64,000 bases of DNA from Hymenobacter telluris (lineage in GTDB: Bacteria; Bacteroidota; Bacteroidia; Cytophagales; Hymenobacteraceae), in assembly GCF_017313265.1 (NCBI RefSeq), contig NZ_JAFLQZ010000005.1, positions 62,001 through 126,000 of the forward strand. Reading direction: 5' to 3'. The notes under the pieces are model-generated. The model had not been told where the DNA came from, did no database searches, and saw only the letters and a program-made list of their open reading frames with translations. Made by a program: the position numbers and the translations under genes. How positions within the stretch are numbered: position 1 is the stretch's first letter; every line of letters starts with the position of its first letter. Positions 50,443 to 58,723 of the stretch are shown here, piece after piece.

Positions 50443-51021
50443 ATGAAACGTTTCCTTCTTTACTTCGCTGGCCTGGTGCTTCTGCTCTCGCAATCGTCGT
50501 GCGGCTACAACGGCATGGTGAGCCGCGACCAAACCGTGAAAGCCCAGTGGGCCAACGTGCAAAGTGCCTACCAGCGCCGCGCCGACCTGATTCCGAACTT
50601 GGTAAACACCGTGAAAGGGGCCGCCAACTTCGAGAAAAGCACCCTGACCGATGTGGTGAATGCCCGTGCTAAGGCTACCAGCGTGCAACTCAACGCCGAT
50701 AACCTGACGCCCGAAAACCTGAAGCAATTTCAGGAAGCGCAAAGCCAGCTGAGCAGCGGCTTGGGTAGGTTGCTGGCCGTGTCGGAAAACTACCCCGAGC
50801 TAAAAGCCAACGCCAACTTCCAGGAGCTACAAGCCCAGATTGAAGGCACCGAAAACCGCATTAATGTGGAGCGCAACAAGTTCAACACGGTTACCAACGA
50901 CTACAACGGCTTCGTGAAGTCGTTCCCGAATAACTTGTTCGCGGGTATGTTTGGCTTCAAAGAGAAGCCTTATTTTGAGGCTGATGCGGCTTCGCAGAAG
51001 GCTCCTACGGTTCAGTTTTAA
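50443..51021 (+). CDS. lemA: LemA-family lipoprotein
   Basis: A 192-residue LemA protein from the ATG at 50443. The signal ends in the lipobox LLSQSSC. The family core follows: VKAQWANVQSAYQRRADLIP, NLVNTVKGAANFEKSTL, VSENYPELKANANFQELQAQ with IEGTENRINVERNKFN, then FVKSFPNNLFAGMFGFKEKP. LemA proteins are membrane-tethered helical bundles of unclear function, commonly in an operon with TPM-domain proteins, as here. It is separated from the next gene only by a perfect hairpin repeat. Confidence 0.94.
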   Translation: MKRFLLYFAGLVLLLSQSSCGYNGMVSRDQTVKAQWANVQSAYQRRADLIPNLVNTVKGAANFEKSTLTDVVNARAKATSVQLNADNLTPENLKQFQEAQSQLSSGLGRLLAVSENYPELKANANFQELQAQIEGTENRINVERNKFNTVTNDYNGFVKSFPNNLFAGMFGFKEKPYFEADAASQKAPTVQF

Positions 51022-51111
51022 TTTAGTGCTTTGTGCCTAGTGCTTCGTGCTTAGGGCTTTGTCCTGAACACCCTTTAACTAAGCACGAAGCACTAGGCAC
51101 AAAGCACTAAA
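51022..51111. repeat. Perfect 33-bp hairpin of the AGTGCTTAGTGC family, copy 2, inside the lemA operon
   Basis: Arms 51022-51054 and 51079-51111 are exact complements over 33 bases with a 24-base loop. The words are TAGTGCTT, TGTGCC, TAGTGCTT and CGTGCTTAG. The element begins directly after the lemA stop and ends one base before the next gene's ATG at 51113. In mRNA it would bury the ribosome-binding region of that gene. Confidence 0.93.
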
Positions 51112-51112
51112 A

Positions 51113-51574
51113 ATGAACAACCCCCTCACCTCCGAGCAGGAAGCCGCCTTAGTGGCTGCTATCCGGCAGGCTGAAATCACCACATCCGGCGAAATACGGG
51201 TGCACCTGGAAGACAACTGCCCCACCCCCGAGCCCCTCGACCGAGCGGCGCAGGTATTTGCCGAGCTGAACATGCACCGCACCGCCCAGCGCAATGGGGT
51301 GCTGTTCTACCTGGCCTGGCAAAGCCGGCAGTTTGCCGTCATCGGCGACGCGGGTATCAACTCCGCCGTGCCCGACGAATTTTGGGAAACCACCAAAGAA
51401 ACCGTGCTCAGCCAGTTTCGGAGTGGTAAATACGTGGTGGGCCTCGAACAGGGCATCAAGATGGTGGGGGAGCAACTGAAACGGTATTTCCCTTACAACG
51501 CGGTGACTGACACAAACGAACTCGACGACGCCATTTCATTTGGCAGTGGCACGCCGAAGCCCCCCCGCGCATGA
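51113..51574 (+). CDS. TPM-domain protein without signal peptide
   Basis: A 153-residue cytoplasmic protein, mostly a single TPM (YgcG/Psb32-like) domain. It has LTSEQEAALVAAIRQAEITT, SGEIRVHLEDNCP, GVLFYLAWQSRQFAVIGDAG and FRSGKYVVGLEQGIKMVGEQ. It lies between lemA and a second TPM gene and overlaps the latter by four bases (ATGA), so the pair is translationally coupled. The usual family arrangement is lemA, ygcG-like TPM, TPM; here the short one comes first. A 33-bp hairpin sits immediately before its start. Confidence 0.92.
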   Translation: MNNPLTSEQEAALVAAIRQAEITTSGEIRVHLEDNCPTPEPLDRAAQVFAELNMHRTAQRNGVLFYLAWQSRQFAVIGDAGINSAVPDEFWETTKETVLSQFRSGKYVVGLEQGIKMVGEQLKRYFPYNAVTDTNELDDAISFGSGTPKPPRA

Positions 51575-52386
51575 TGCAGCCTCTCCCTGTACTTTACCGG
51601 ACCTGGCTTCGGCAGTTGGTCTTGGTGTTGTTGCTGCTAAGCCAGCTCAGCGCCTGGGCTCAGGATACGCCCCCTCGTCCCTCACCGCCGCGCCTCGTAA
51701 ATGATTTGGCGGGCATGATGAGCGCCAGCGAAGTGGACGCTTTGGAGCGCAAGCTGGTAGCCTACAACGATTCCACTTCCTCGCAGATTGCCGTAGTGAC
51801 CGTGCCCACGCTCGGCGACTACGAAATTGCCGACTACGCCCAAAAGCTCTACGAAAGCTGGGGCATCGGGCAGAAAGGCAACAACAACGGCGTACTGGTG
51901 CTGGTAGCTAAGCAGCAGCAGAAGGCCCGCATCCAGACTGGCTACGGCCTGGAAGGGGCCATTCCGGATGCGCTGGCTAAGCGCATCATCACCAATACCA
52001 TCGTGCCGGCTTTCCGGGAGCAGCAGTATTATCAGGGCCTGGATAGAGCTACGGACCAACTGATTGCGCTGGCCAAAGGCGAATACAAAGCCGACCAAAC
52101 CACCGCGCCCCGGCAGCGCCGCAGCAACGACAGCAGCGGCTCCGGCTGGACGTTCTGGGTGATTATTGCGGTGCTGGTGCTGTTCATGATTTTCCGCTCG
52201 AAAGGCGGGGGCGGCCGCAACAACCGCGGCATGGGCGGCGGCATGATTCCCCCCATCATCTTCGGTGACTTCTCCGGTGGCCGCGGCGTATTTGGCGGCG
52301 GCGGGGGCTTCGGTGGCGGCGGCGGTGGCTTTGGCGGTTTCGGCGGCGGCAGCTCCGGCGGCGGCGGCGCCAGCGGCGACTGGTAG
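51571..52386 (+). CDS. YgcG-like TPM-domain membrane protein with Gly-rich tail
   Basis: A 271-residue protein. It has a signal peptide (hydrophobic LVLVLLLLSQLSAWAQ). The TPM domain is at about residues 40-170, with VNDLAGMMSASEVDALERKL, IAVVTVPTLGDYEIADYAQ and NNNGVLVLVAKQQQKARIQT. One membrane helix follows (WTFWVIIAVLVLFMIF, near 195-212). A Gly/Phe-rich tail contains GGGGGFGGGGGGFGG and ends in GGASGDW, as in the YgcG family. It overlaps the upstream TPM gene by four bases. The function is not known; membrane stress and lipid phenotypes are reported for relatives. Confidence 0.93.
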   Translation: MMQPLPVLYRTWLRQLVLVLLLLSQLSAWAQDTPPRPSPPRLVNDLAGMMSASEVDALERKLVAYNDSTSSQIAVVTVPTLGDYEIADYAQKLYESWGIGQKGNNNGVLVLVAKQQQKARIQTGYGLEGAIPDALAKRIITNTIVPAFREQQYYQGLDRATDQLIALAKGEYKADQTTAPRQRRSNDSSGSGWTFWVIIAVLVLFMIFRSKGGGGRNNRGMGGGMIPPIIFGDFSGGRGVFGGGGGFGGGGGGFGGFGGGSSGGGGASGDW

Positions 52387-52387
52387 A

Positions 52388-52476
52388 GGTGAAATGGTGA
52401 GTTTGATGTTCTGATGGCGCTAGCTGCGCAGTTAGAACGTCAAACTCACCATTTCACCACTTCACAATTTCACCTC
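52388..52476. repeat. Long hairpin of the GTGAAATGGTGAGG family, copy 3, with a shortened left arm
   Basis: Arms 52388-52410 and 52436-52458 pair at 22 of 23 positions around a 25-base loop. On the right the repeat continues (ACTTCACAATTTCACCTC, to 52476) without a matching extension on the left, which goes directly into the TPM gene stop. The left arm seems to have lost about two word units. The right extension encodes the last codons and stop of the convergent exonuclease gene. Confidence 0.88.
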
Positions 52477-53061
52477 TTTGTAGAGCGGCAGCTCGTAGAA
52501 CGGGCGCAGCAGTTGCACCACGTCTAGGGCGTCGGCCAGGGCTTCATGGGCTACGGTATCGTCTTCGAAGGCGGCGCGGGCTTTACAGATTTGCATGGTA
52601 GGCAAGCGGGAGTCTTTGCGCCAGTTGAGGTAGAAAGCCGCGGGGTCGAGCATGGCGGGTTCGGCTCGTACCAGGGTGCCATAGCCAGGCAGCTCGCGCA
52701 GAAAACCCAGGTCGAAAGAGGCAATGTTTTTGCCGGCCATCGTTACGGCTACGCAGTCTTTTTTGTCGGGCCGGAAGCCGTGGAGCAGCAGAAACTCGCG
52801 TAGCTGAGGCAGCAGTTCCTCGGGAGTGCACAGCTCGGGGTTAGGTTCTTTGCCGGCTAATTCCTGCAACAGACGGGCATTGAGCGCCAGGGCGCCGGCT
52901 GTGCCTACGTACTCGGGGTGGCGCACTACGCGCCGGAAGGCAGGCAGCTCAGCTAGTGGCAGCGGGTGCTTGGTATCTTCTATTACGGCGGCCAGTTCCA
53001 GAATCTGATGGCGCTGGGGCCGGCCGCCGGTGGTTTCGAGGTCGAGGGAAATGTAGCGCAT
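52462..53061 (-). CDS. DEDDh 3'-5' exonuclease (DnaQ/RNase T-like)
   Basis: A 199-residue exonuclease of the DnaQ superfamily. Motif I is YISLDLETTGG, motif II is NIASFDLGFLRELP, and motif III is AHEALADALDVVQLL with the DEDDh His. The acidic metal ligands are all visible. It is a stand-alone domain, so it could be an oligoribonuclease, RNase T or DNA proofreading homologue; it is not joined to a polymerase. The ATG at 53061 is clear. The last residues EVKL and the TGA come from the hairpin repeat at 52388-52476. Confidence 0.88.
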   Translation of the reverse strand: MRYISLDLETTGGRPQRHQILELAAVIEDTKHPLPLAELPAFRRVVRHPEYVGTAGALALNARLLQELAGKEPNPELCTPEELLPQLREFLLLHGFRPDKKDCVAVTMAGKNIASFDLGFLRELPGYGTLVRAEPAMLDPAAFYLNWRKDSRLPTMQICKARAAFEDDTVAHEALADALDVVQLLRPFYELPLYKEVKL

Positions 53062-53199
53062 AGATTTGGCTGTACGGCGGCGGCTAACACGCGTTGAAGG
53101 AGTTCAGGTTTAATAATAGCGTAACACTGTCTGCGCCAAACCACATGCGGCGGGGTTATACCTTGCCAGGATACACCTACTTTTTACGTAGCAGTAAGT

Positions 53200-54075
53200 A
53201 TGCGGCTTCTTGTTTTGCTGGCTTTATTCCTCGTTGTACTTCGCGGCAACGCCCAAGCTCCCACCGCCTTCGACCGCCAAGGCCACCGGGGCAGCCGCGG
53301 CCTGATGCCCGAAAACACCATTCCGGCGATGCGCAAGGCCTTGGACTTGGGGGTAACTACGCTCGAAATGGACATGCTGGTTAGTGAAGACAACCAACTG
53401 CTTCTTTCGCACGACCCGTTTATGAATGCTGACTTTGTGCTAACGCCCGAGGGCCAGTTAATTGCTAAAGCCGACGAGCCCAAGCACCGCCTCTACCACC
53501 TGCCCTACGCCACCATCCGGCGCTACGACGTGGGCAGCAGCGGCAATGCCAAGTTCCCGCGCCAACAAAAGCTACGCACCTACAAGCCCCTACTTACCGA
53601 AGTCATTGACTCGGCAGAAGCTTACGCCCGCTTGAAAAAGTTGCCCGCGCCGCGCTACAACATCGAAACCAAAACCACCCCGGCCGGCGACGGTACGCTA
53701 CACCCGGCCCCGGCGCAATTTGTGGAGCTGCTGCTAGCCGTGGTGCGCGCCAAAGGCATTGCCAGCCGCGTCACCATCCAATCCTTCGACCCACGCACCC
53801 TAGAGCTGGTGCACCGTGCCGAGCCTACCTGGCGCACAGCGTTGCTGGTGGATAACCTGCAAGGCTTAGCGGCAAATCTGCAGCGCCTCAGCTTCCAGCC
53901 AACCATCTACAGCCCTCACTACAAGCTGGTTACCCCAGCCTTAGTAGACGACTGCCACAAAACCGGCCTACAGATTATTCCCTGGACTGTCAATTCCGCC
54001 ATCGACATCGAGCGCCTCACCCAGCTCCACGTGGACGGCATCATTACCGATTACCCGGACTTATTCAAACAATAA
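53200..54075 (+). CDS. glpQ: Secreted glycerophosphodiester phosphodiesterase
   Basis: A 291-residue enzyme that splits glycerophosphodiesters into glycerol-3-phosphate and an alcohol. It has a signal peptide (MRLLVLLALFLVVLRGNAQA). The GDPD barrel has RQGHRGSRGLMPENTIPAM (catalytic His-Arg), TLEMDMLVSEDNQLLLSHDP (Glu, Asp and His), YNIETKT and a closing WTVNSAIDIERLTQLHVDGI with ITDYPD. All catalytic residues of the family are present. It is likely periplasmic and would help recycle lipid head groups. It is a single gene with a strong terminator. Confidence 0.94.
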   Translation: MRLLVLLALFLVVLRGNAQAPTAFDRQGHRGSRGLMPENTIPAMRKALDLGVTTLEMDMLVSEDNQLLLSHDPFMNADFVLTPEGQLIAKADEPKHRLYHLPYATIRRYDVGSSGNAKFPRQQKLRTYKPLLTEVIDSAEAYARLKKLPAPRYNIETKTTPAGDGTLHPAPAQFVELLLAVVRAKGIASRVTIQSFDPRTLELVHRAEPTWRTALLVDNLQGLAANLQRLSFQPTIYSPHYKLVTPALVDDCHKTGLQIIPWTVNSAIDIERLTQLHVDGIITDYPDLFKQ

Positions 54076-54102
54076 AACTACAGCACTCAAACGGTATGCC
54101 GG

Positions 54103-54132
54103 GCGCCTTGGGCAGTTTATTGCCCAAGGCGC
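54103..54132 (+). terminator. Terminator after the glycerophosphodiesterase gene
   Basis: A 12-bp stem (GCGCCTTGGGCA with TGCCCAAGGCGC) and the loop GTTTAT, followed by an AT-rich tail (AATATTTA). It lies 27 bases after the stop codon. Confidence 0.85.
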
Positions 54133-54192
54133 AATATTTACGTGGATAGCAGGTCATAAGTAGTTGGAATCAGGATTTCGACCACTCACTAC

Positions 54193-54828
54193 TTAATGGT
54201 CACTCATGACGCCGGCCTCAACGGCTACTGGCAGGCGGTTTTCGGGAGGTGGCACCGGGCACGAATACGCGCTGCTATAGGCACAAAACGGGTTATAAGC
54301 CCGGTTGAAATCCAGCACCACCTGCCCGTTCTGAATCTGGCCCATCCGTAAGTCGAGGTAGCGGCCCCCGCCGTAGCTGCTGCGCCCGTTGGTGAGGTCG
54401 GTGAAGGGCACGAACAGGTAGTCTTCGTAGCCCTTGCGGCGCAGCAGGTCTTGGCTTTGGTACACGGTTAGGTGCTGGGGTTGGCCCTCAAGCGAGAAAT
54501 GCAGCTCGCCGTACTTGCGGTACATGGCTTTGCGGTCGGTGCTGGTAGGCATGGCAAATGGCGCCTGCAACGAATCACGCACGAAACGGGCCAGTACGCA
54601 GGCTTCGTAGCGCACCGGAAAGAACGGCAGGCTCGTGAAGTTACGCCGGGTAGCAGGCGGCAGCGGCGAACGGGCAGCATCCCGATATTCGGCGTTCAGC
54701 TCCGCTTGAAAATCAGCTACCTGCTTGTTGTGTTCCGCCTTTGAAAGAGGAATTGGCAGCATGGCTTGCGCTTGGGCACAAACGCTGCATACCCATAGCA
54801 AGCACGCAACTAAATAAGGTTGTTTCAT
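54193..54828 (-). CDS. Secreted DUF1684 protein
   Basis: A 211-residue protein with a signal peptide (MKQPYLVACLLWVCSVCAQA). The DUF1684 domain is recognised from FQAELNAEYRDAARSPLP, FLPFFPV-like LPFFPVRYEAC, LFVPFTDLTNGRSSYGGGRY, VVLDFNRAYNPFCAYSSAYS and CPVPPPENRLPVAVEAGV, in family order. The function is unknown; the conserved Cys-Asn-Tyr-rich end may bind a ligand. It is transcribed alone, converging on the glycerophosphodiesterase gene. Confidence 0.9.
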   Translation of the reverse strand: MKQPYLVACLLWVCSVCAQAQAMLPIPLSKAEHNKQVADFQAELNAEYRDAARSPLPPATRRNFTSLPFFPVRYEACVLARFVRDSLQAPFAMPTSTDRKAMYRKYGELHFSLEGQPQHLTVYQSQDLLRRKGYEDYLFVPFTDLTNGRSSYGGGRYLDLRMGQIQNGQVVLDFNRAYNPFCAYSSAYSCPVPPPENRLPVAVEAGVMSDH

Positions 54829-55088
54829 ACCTCAAAGAAAGCAACCCCTACGGAATTGGGCAGCACCAGCCGCTTGTCATTTACCACGGCTTTCCTGCGT
54901 TGCAACTTTTGTTGCCAGATCCAAGACTATTGGGCCCTTGGTATGCTCAGTCACCTATCCTGCAAGCTACTGTTGAGGTTGCGCTACGGGCTTTGAACAA
55001 ATTTAGTTATTGAACAATTTTAATTGTTACTTTTCAGGTATTCAGTGCTAGACTTTTCTTACTTATCCCATTTGCAGTATAGTACCTC

Positions 55089-55889
55089 ATGCCCCAAAAC
55101 TACCAGTTGTTACAGGTGCCTGCTATCAGTTCCTTGTTTAAGCGGATAGTATATATCCTGCATTTACTATGCATTTTATTCGGTAGCCAGCAGGTACGTG
55201 GGCAAACCAGGCCTGATACCAGCCGCTCGGTTTCCGCGTCGGTGGCTGTGCTTGAAAAGCGGTATGCACAGGCGTTTGCGGCACATCCGCAGCTGTACAA
55301 CGGCCCCGAGTATGTGGATTATGCCAAGCGCTACCACGCCCGCATCGGCCACCAGTACTTCCTTACTGACAAGCAGCAACCGGGCAGTGTGTACTACAAC
55401 AACCACTACTTCTCAGACTTATTGCTGAGCTACGATGTTGTGCTCGATCAACTAGTTATCCAGCACGTGACTAGCCCGCTGTTATTACGCTTTATCGATA
55501 AGGATGTGCGTTCCTTCACTATCGACCAGCACCGTTTCCTTCGCATCGAGACGGATAGTACCGCTTCCACTGCTTTCCGCACCGGATATTACGAGGTGCT
55601 CGTAGACAGCGCGGTGCAACTGCTGGCCAAACGCGCCAAAAGGCGGCAGGAAAAGCTGAACCAACGGTATGTGGATATTGAATTTTCTTCTATCGACAGG
55701 CTATTTCTTAGAAAGAACAGCACCTATTATCCCGTCAAGTCGAAAGGCTCGTTGACGCGCCTCTTTGCTGATCATAGCAAGGAAGTACAGAAGTATATTC
55801 AAGACAACAAGCTGAGGTTCAGGAAAGCCTCGCGCGAAGCCGACATCGTGCAGCTGACCCGTTATTACGCTGGCCTGCGCCCGCAGTAG
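55089..55889 (+). CDS. Secreted protein of unknown function upstream of a TonB receptor
   Basis: A 266-residue protein with an early hydrophobic helix (IVYILHLLCILFGSQQVRGQ) that looks like a signal peptide behind a longer than usual N-terminus. The mature part is mixed alpha/beta with YAKRYHARIGHQYFLTDKQQ, HYFSDLLLSYDVVLDQLVIQ, a charged helix KRAKRRQEKLNQRYVDIEFS and FLRKNSTYYPVKSKGSLT near the end. I do not recognise a named family. It is 56 bases before the TonB receptor and probably cotranscribed. The region before it (54829-55088) is AT-rich and holds a small palindrome, AACAATTTTAATTGTT. Confidence 0.7.
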   Translation: MPQNYQLLQVPAISSLFKRIVYILHLLCILFGSQQVRGQTRPDTSRSVSASVAVLEKRYAQAFAAHPQLYNGPEYVDYAKRYHARIGHQYFLTDKQQPGSVYYNNHYFSDLLLSYDVVLDQLVIQHVTSPLLLRFIDKDVRSFTIDQHRFLRIETDSTASTAFRTGYYEVLVDSAVQLLAKRAKRRQEKLNQRYVDIEFSSIDRLFLRKNSTYYPVKSKGSLTRLFADHSKEVQKYIQDNKLRFRKASREADIVQLTRYYAGLRPQ

Positions 55890-55945
55890 TTTGCTTCCGC
55901 ATTGCCTCGTTCTCTATCATCTGTTGCCACACCCTGTTATCCTAT

Positions 55946-58723
55946 ATGAGGCACGCTTACTTTTTGCTTATTACGCTTTTATTCAGCTCGTTAGGACTAC
56001 CCTCCCAAGCGCAGCAAACCGCCGAAAAAACTATTAGTGGCGACTTTCAGCACGTACCGTTCGGGCAGTTTGTGGCGCTGCTGGAAGCCCGCTCCGAGTA
56101 CCGCTTCTACTTCGATCCGCAAGCCGTTGACAGCCTCTACGTTACGCTGCTGGTGCAAGACCAGCCCGTGCGGAGCGTGTTGGAGCGTGCCTTCCAGAAT
56201 ACGCCCTACCGCTTCGCCATCGACGACGAGCGGCGGGTGTTCGTTACGGCGGGCGTTGAGCTGGACCCGGTGTTACCGCCCCGCTTTTTCCGGCCCGCAG
56301 GCAGCAGCGACGTAGCCGCCGCACCGCGCCCAGCCGAAGCCGTGCCTACCACGGCGCCGGGCCGGTCGCGGTACGTGCGCGAGGCCGAGTATAAGGTGTA
56401 CGAAATTGGTAACGGCGGTTCTGGTAGCGGCAAAGCCACGCTGGCGGGTCATATTCGGGAGTTGAAATCAGGCGAGCCGGTGATTGGGGCCACTATCTAC
56501 ACCGAAGCGCCCGCCGTGGGCACCAGCACCGACCAGTTTGGGTACTACTCGCTCACGCTGCCGGTGGGCCGCCACGACATCAAAATCCGGGGTATCGGCA
56601 TCAAAAACACCAAGCGCCAGGTGGTGCTACGGGCCGATGGTAAGCTGGAAATCGAGGTGGAAGAAGACATTACACCGCTGAAAGAAGTGGTGATTGAGGC
56701 CGAGAAAGACAAGAACGTAACCGGCATGCAGATGGGCCTGGAGAAGCTGGACATCAAAACCATGCGCCAGGTACCTACTGCTTTCGGCGAAACTGATATC
56801 CTGCGGGTGGTGCTCACGCTGCCCGGCGTGAAATCGGTGGGCGAAGGCAGCACCGGCCTGAACGTGCGCGGCGGCGCCACCGACCAGAACCTGATTCTGT
56901 TCAACGGGACTACCATCTACAACCCCTCGCACTTGTTCGGCTTCTTCTCGGCGTTCAACCCCGATATTCTGCAAACTGTGGAGCTGTACAAAAGCGCCAT
57001 CCCGGCCAAGTACGGCGGCCGGTTATCGTCGGTGCTGGAAATCAAGACCCGGGAAGGCAATAAAAAGAAGTTTTCGGGCTCGGGCGGCATCGGGCCGCTA
57101 ACCAGCCGCCTCACGTTGGAAGGCCCCATTGTGAAAGACAAAACCGCCTTCATCGTGAGTGGCCGCACCAGCTACTCCGACTGGATTTTGAAGCGCCTCG
57201 ACAACAGCTCGTTCCGCAACAGCTCGGCCTCGTTCTACGACGTCAGCGCCCACGTCAGCAGCCAGCTCGACGACAAGAACACGCTGTACGCCACCGGCTA
57301 CCTCAGCGCCGATAAGTTCCGGCTGGCCAGTGACACCTCGTATAAGTACGTAAACCAGAACGCCAGCTTGAAGTGGCAGCACAACTTCAACAACAAGCTC
57401 TACGGCGTGCTTACGGGTGCCTACAGCCGCTACGCTTACGACATTACCAGCGAGAAAAACCCGGTAAACGCCTCCAGTCTGAAATACGGCATCAACCAAA
57501 CCAACGCCCAGCTTGACTTCAGCTACTTTCCTAATTCCAAACATACTATCGACTTCGGGGTCAGCACGCTGCGCTACGACATCTCGCCGGGCAGCCTGAC
57601 CCCAAATGGGGCCGAATCGTTGATAAGCCGGGATGTACTGGAGCGGGAACAAGCCCTGGAAAGCGCCCTCTATGCCTCCGACCGGATCGACATCAGCCAG
57701 CGGTTGTCGGTATCGGTGGGGCTGCGCTACTCCTTGTTCAATGCGCTGGGGCCGCGCGACGTGTATCGGTACGCGCCGGGCGTATCCCGGAGCGAAAGCA
57801 CCATCACCGACACCGTGCGCTACAGTTCAGGCAAAGTACTGGCCACCTACCACGGCCCCGAGTACCGGGTATCGGCCCGGTATGCGGTGTCCGACAACTC
57901 GTCGGTGAAGGCCAGCTACAACCGTACGCGCCAGTATATTCACCAGCTCACCAACACCGCCTCGGTGTCGCCGGCCGACATCTGGAAGCTCAGCGACGCC
58001 AACATCCGGCCGCAGCTCGCCGACCAGTACTCCATCGGCTACTACCGCAACTTCAAGTCCAACACCATCGAAACGTCGGTGGAAACTTATTACAAGTCGT
58101 TGCGCGACTTTGTGGACTACAAAAGCGGCGCTACGCTCATTCTCAACCACCACATTGAAACCGACATTGTAAATGCCGAAGGCAAGGCCTACGGCGTGGA
58201 GGTGATGGTGAAGAAATTGACCGGCAAAATCAACGGTTGGGTTAGTTACACCTATTCCCGTTCATTGGTGCAGGTAAACACGGGTACCACGGCCGAGCAA
58301 ATCAACAGGGGCCGCTACTACCCCAGCAACTTCGACAAGCCCCATGATGTGACGCTGATTGGCAACTACCGTTTCAGCCGCCGCTTCAGCACCTCCCTGA
58401 ACTTCAACTACAGCACCGGCCGCCCCATTACGCTGCCGCTAGCCAAGTACTACGTAGCCAACTCGCTGCGCGTGTACTACTCCGACCGCAACGCCTACCG
58501 CGTACCCGACTACTACCGCGCCGATTTTGCGGTTAATATCGAAGGCAACCACAAGGTGAAGAAGTTGGCGCACAGTTCCTGGACGGTGGGCGTGTATAAT
58601 CTCACAGGCCGCCGCAACCCCTATTCCATCTATTTCAAGTCGGAAAACGGGCAGATCAAAGGCTACAAGCTCTCCATTTTCGGCCAGCCTATTCCTACTA
58701 TCACCTATAACTTCAAATTCTAG
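55946..58723 (+). CDS. TonB-dependent receptor with STN domain
   Basis: A 925-residue outer-membrane receptor. It has a signal peptide (MRHAYFLLITLLFSSLGLPS). An STN domain (about residues 35-110, with FGQFVALLEARSEYRFYFDP) usually passes a signal to an anti-sigma factor or shapes TonB contact. A carboxypeptidase-like domain follows (LAGHIRELKSGEPVIGATIY). The plug has ADTDILRVVLTLPGVK-type ETDILRVVLTLPGVKS, GLNVRGGATDQNLILFNGT and PAKYGGRLSSVLEI. A barrel ends in PTITYNFKF. The ATG of the next gene follows its stop at once. The ligand is not known; no sigma/anti-sigma pair is next to it. Confidence 0.93.
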   Translation: MRHAYFLLITLLFSSLGLPSQAQQTAEKTISGDFQHVPFGQFVALLEARSEYRFYFDPQAVDSLYVTLLVQDQPVRSVLERAFQNTPYRFAIDDERRVFVTAGVELDPVLPPRFFRPAGSSDVAAAPRPAEAVPTTAPGRSRYVREAEYKVYEIGNGGSGSGKATLAGHIRELKSGEPVIGATIYTEAPAVGTSTDQFGYYSLTLPVGRHDIKIRGIGIKNTKRQVVLRADGKLEIEVEEDITPLKEVVIEAEKDKNVTGMQMGLEKLDIKTMRQVPTAFGETDILRVVLTLPGVKSVGEGSTGLNVRGGATDQNLILFNGTTIYNPSHLFGFFSAFNPDILQTVELYKSAIPAKYGGRLSSVLEIKTREGNKKKFSGSGGIGPLTSRLTLEGPIVKDKTAFIVSGRTSYSDWILKRLDNSSFRNSSASFYDVSAHVSSQLDDKNTLYATGYLSADKFRLASDTSYKYVNQNASLKWQHNFNNKLYGVLTGAYSRYAYDITSEKNPVNASSLKYGINQTNAQLDFSYFPNSKHTIDFGVSTLRYDISPGSLTPNGAESLISRDVLEREQALESALYASDRIDISQRLSVSVGLRYSLFNALGPRDVYRYAPGVSRSESTITDTVRYSSGKVLATYHGPEYRVSARYAVSDNSSVKASYNRTRQYIHQLTNTASVSPADIWKLSDANIRPQLADQYSIGYYRNFKSNTIETSVETYYKSLRDFVDYKSGATLILNHHIETDIVNAEGKAYGVEVMVKKLTGKINGWVSYTYSRSLVQVNTGTTAEQINRGRYYPSNFDKPHDVTLIGNYRFSRRFSTSLNFNYSTGRPITLPLAKYYVANSLRVYYSDRNAYRVPDYYRADFAVNIEGNHKVKKLAHSSWTVGVYNLTGRRNPYSIYFKSENGQIKGYKLSIFGQPIPTITYNFKF

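Noticed and set aside
52190..52386. Gly-rich tail of the YgcG-like protein as a simple repeat or frameshift product
   Set aside because: Such Gly/Phe tails are normal in this family and the frame ends cleanly at the stop.
32671..52476. CRISPR array from the spaced 25-base loops and repeated arms
   Set aside because: The elements are single hairpins thousands of bases apart, not tandem repeats with spacers, and no cas gene is present.
54829..55088. Possible tRNA or small RNA in the AT-rich gap
   Set aside because: No cloverleaf or T-loop pattern was found. Only a small palindrome (AACAATTTTAATTGTT) is present.
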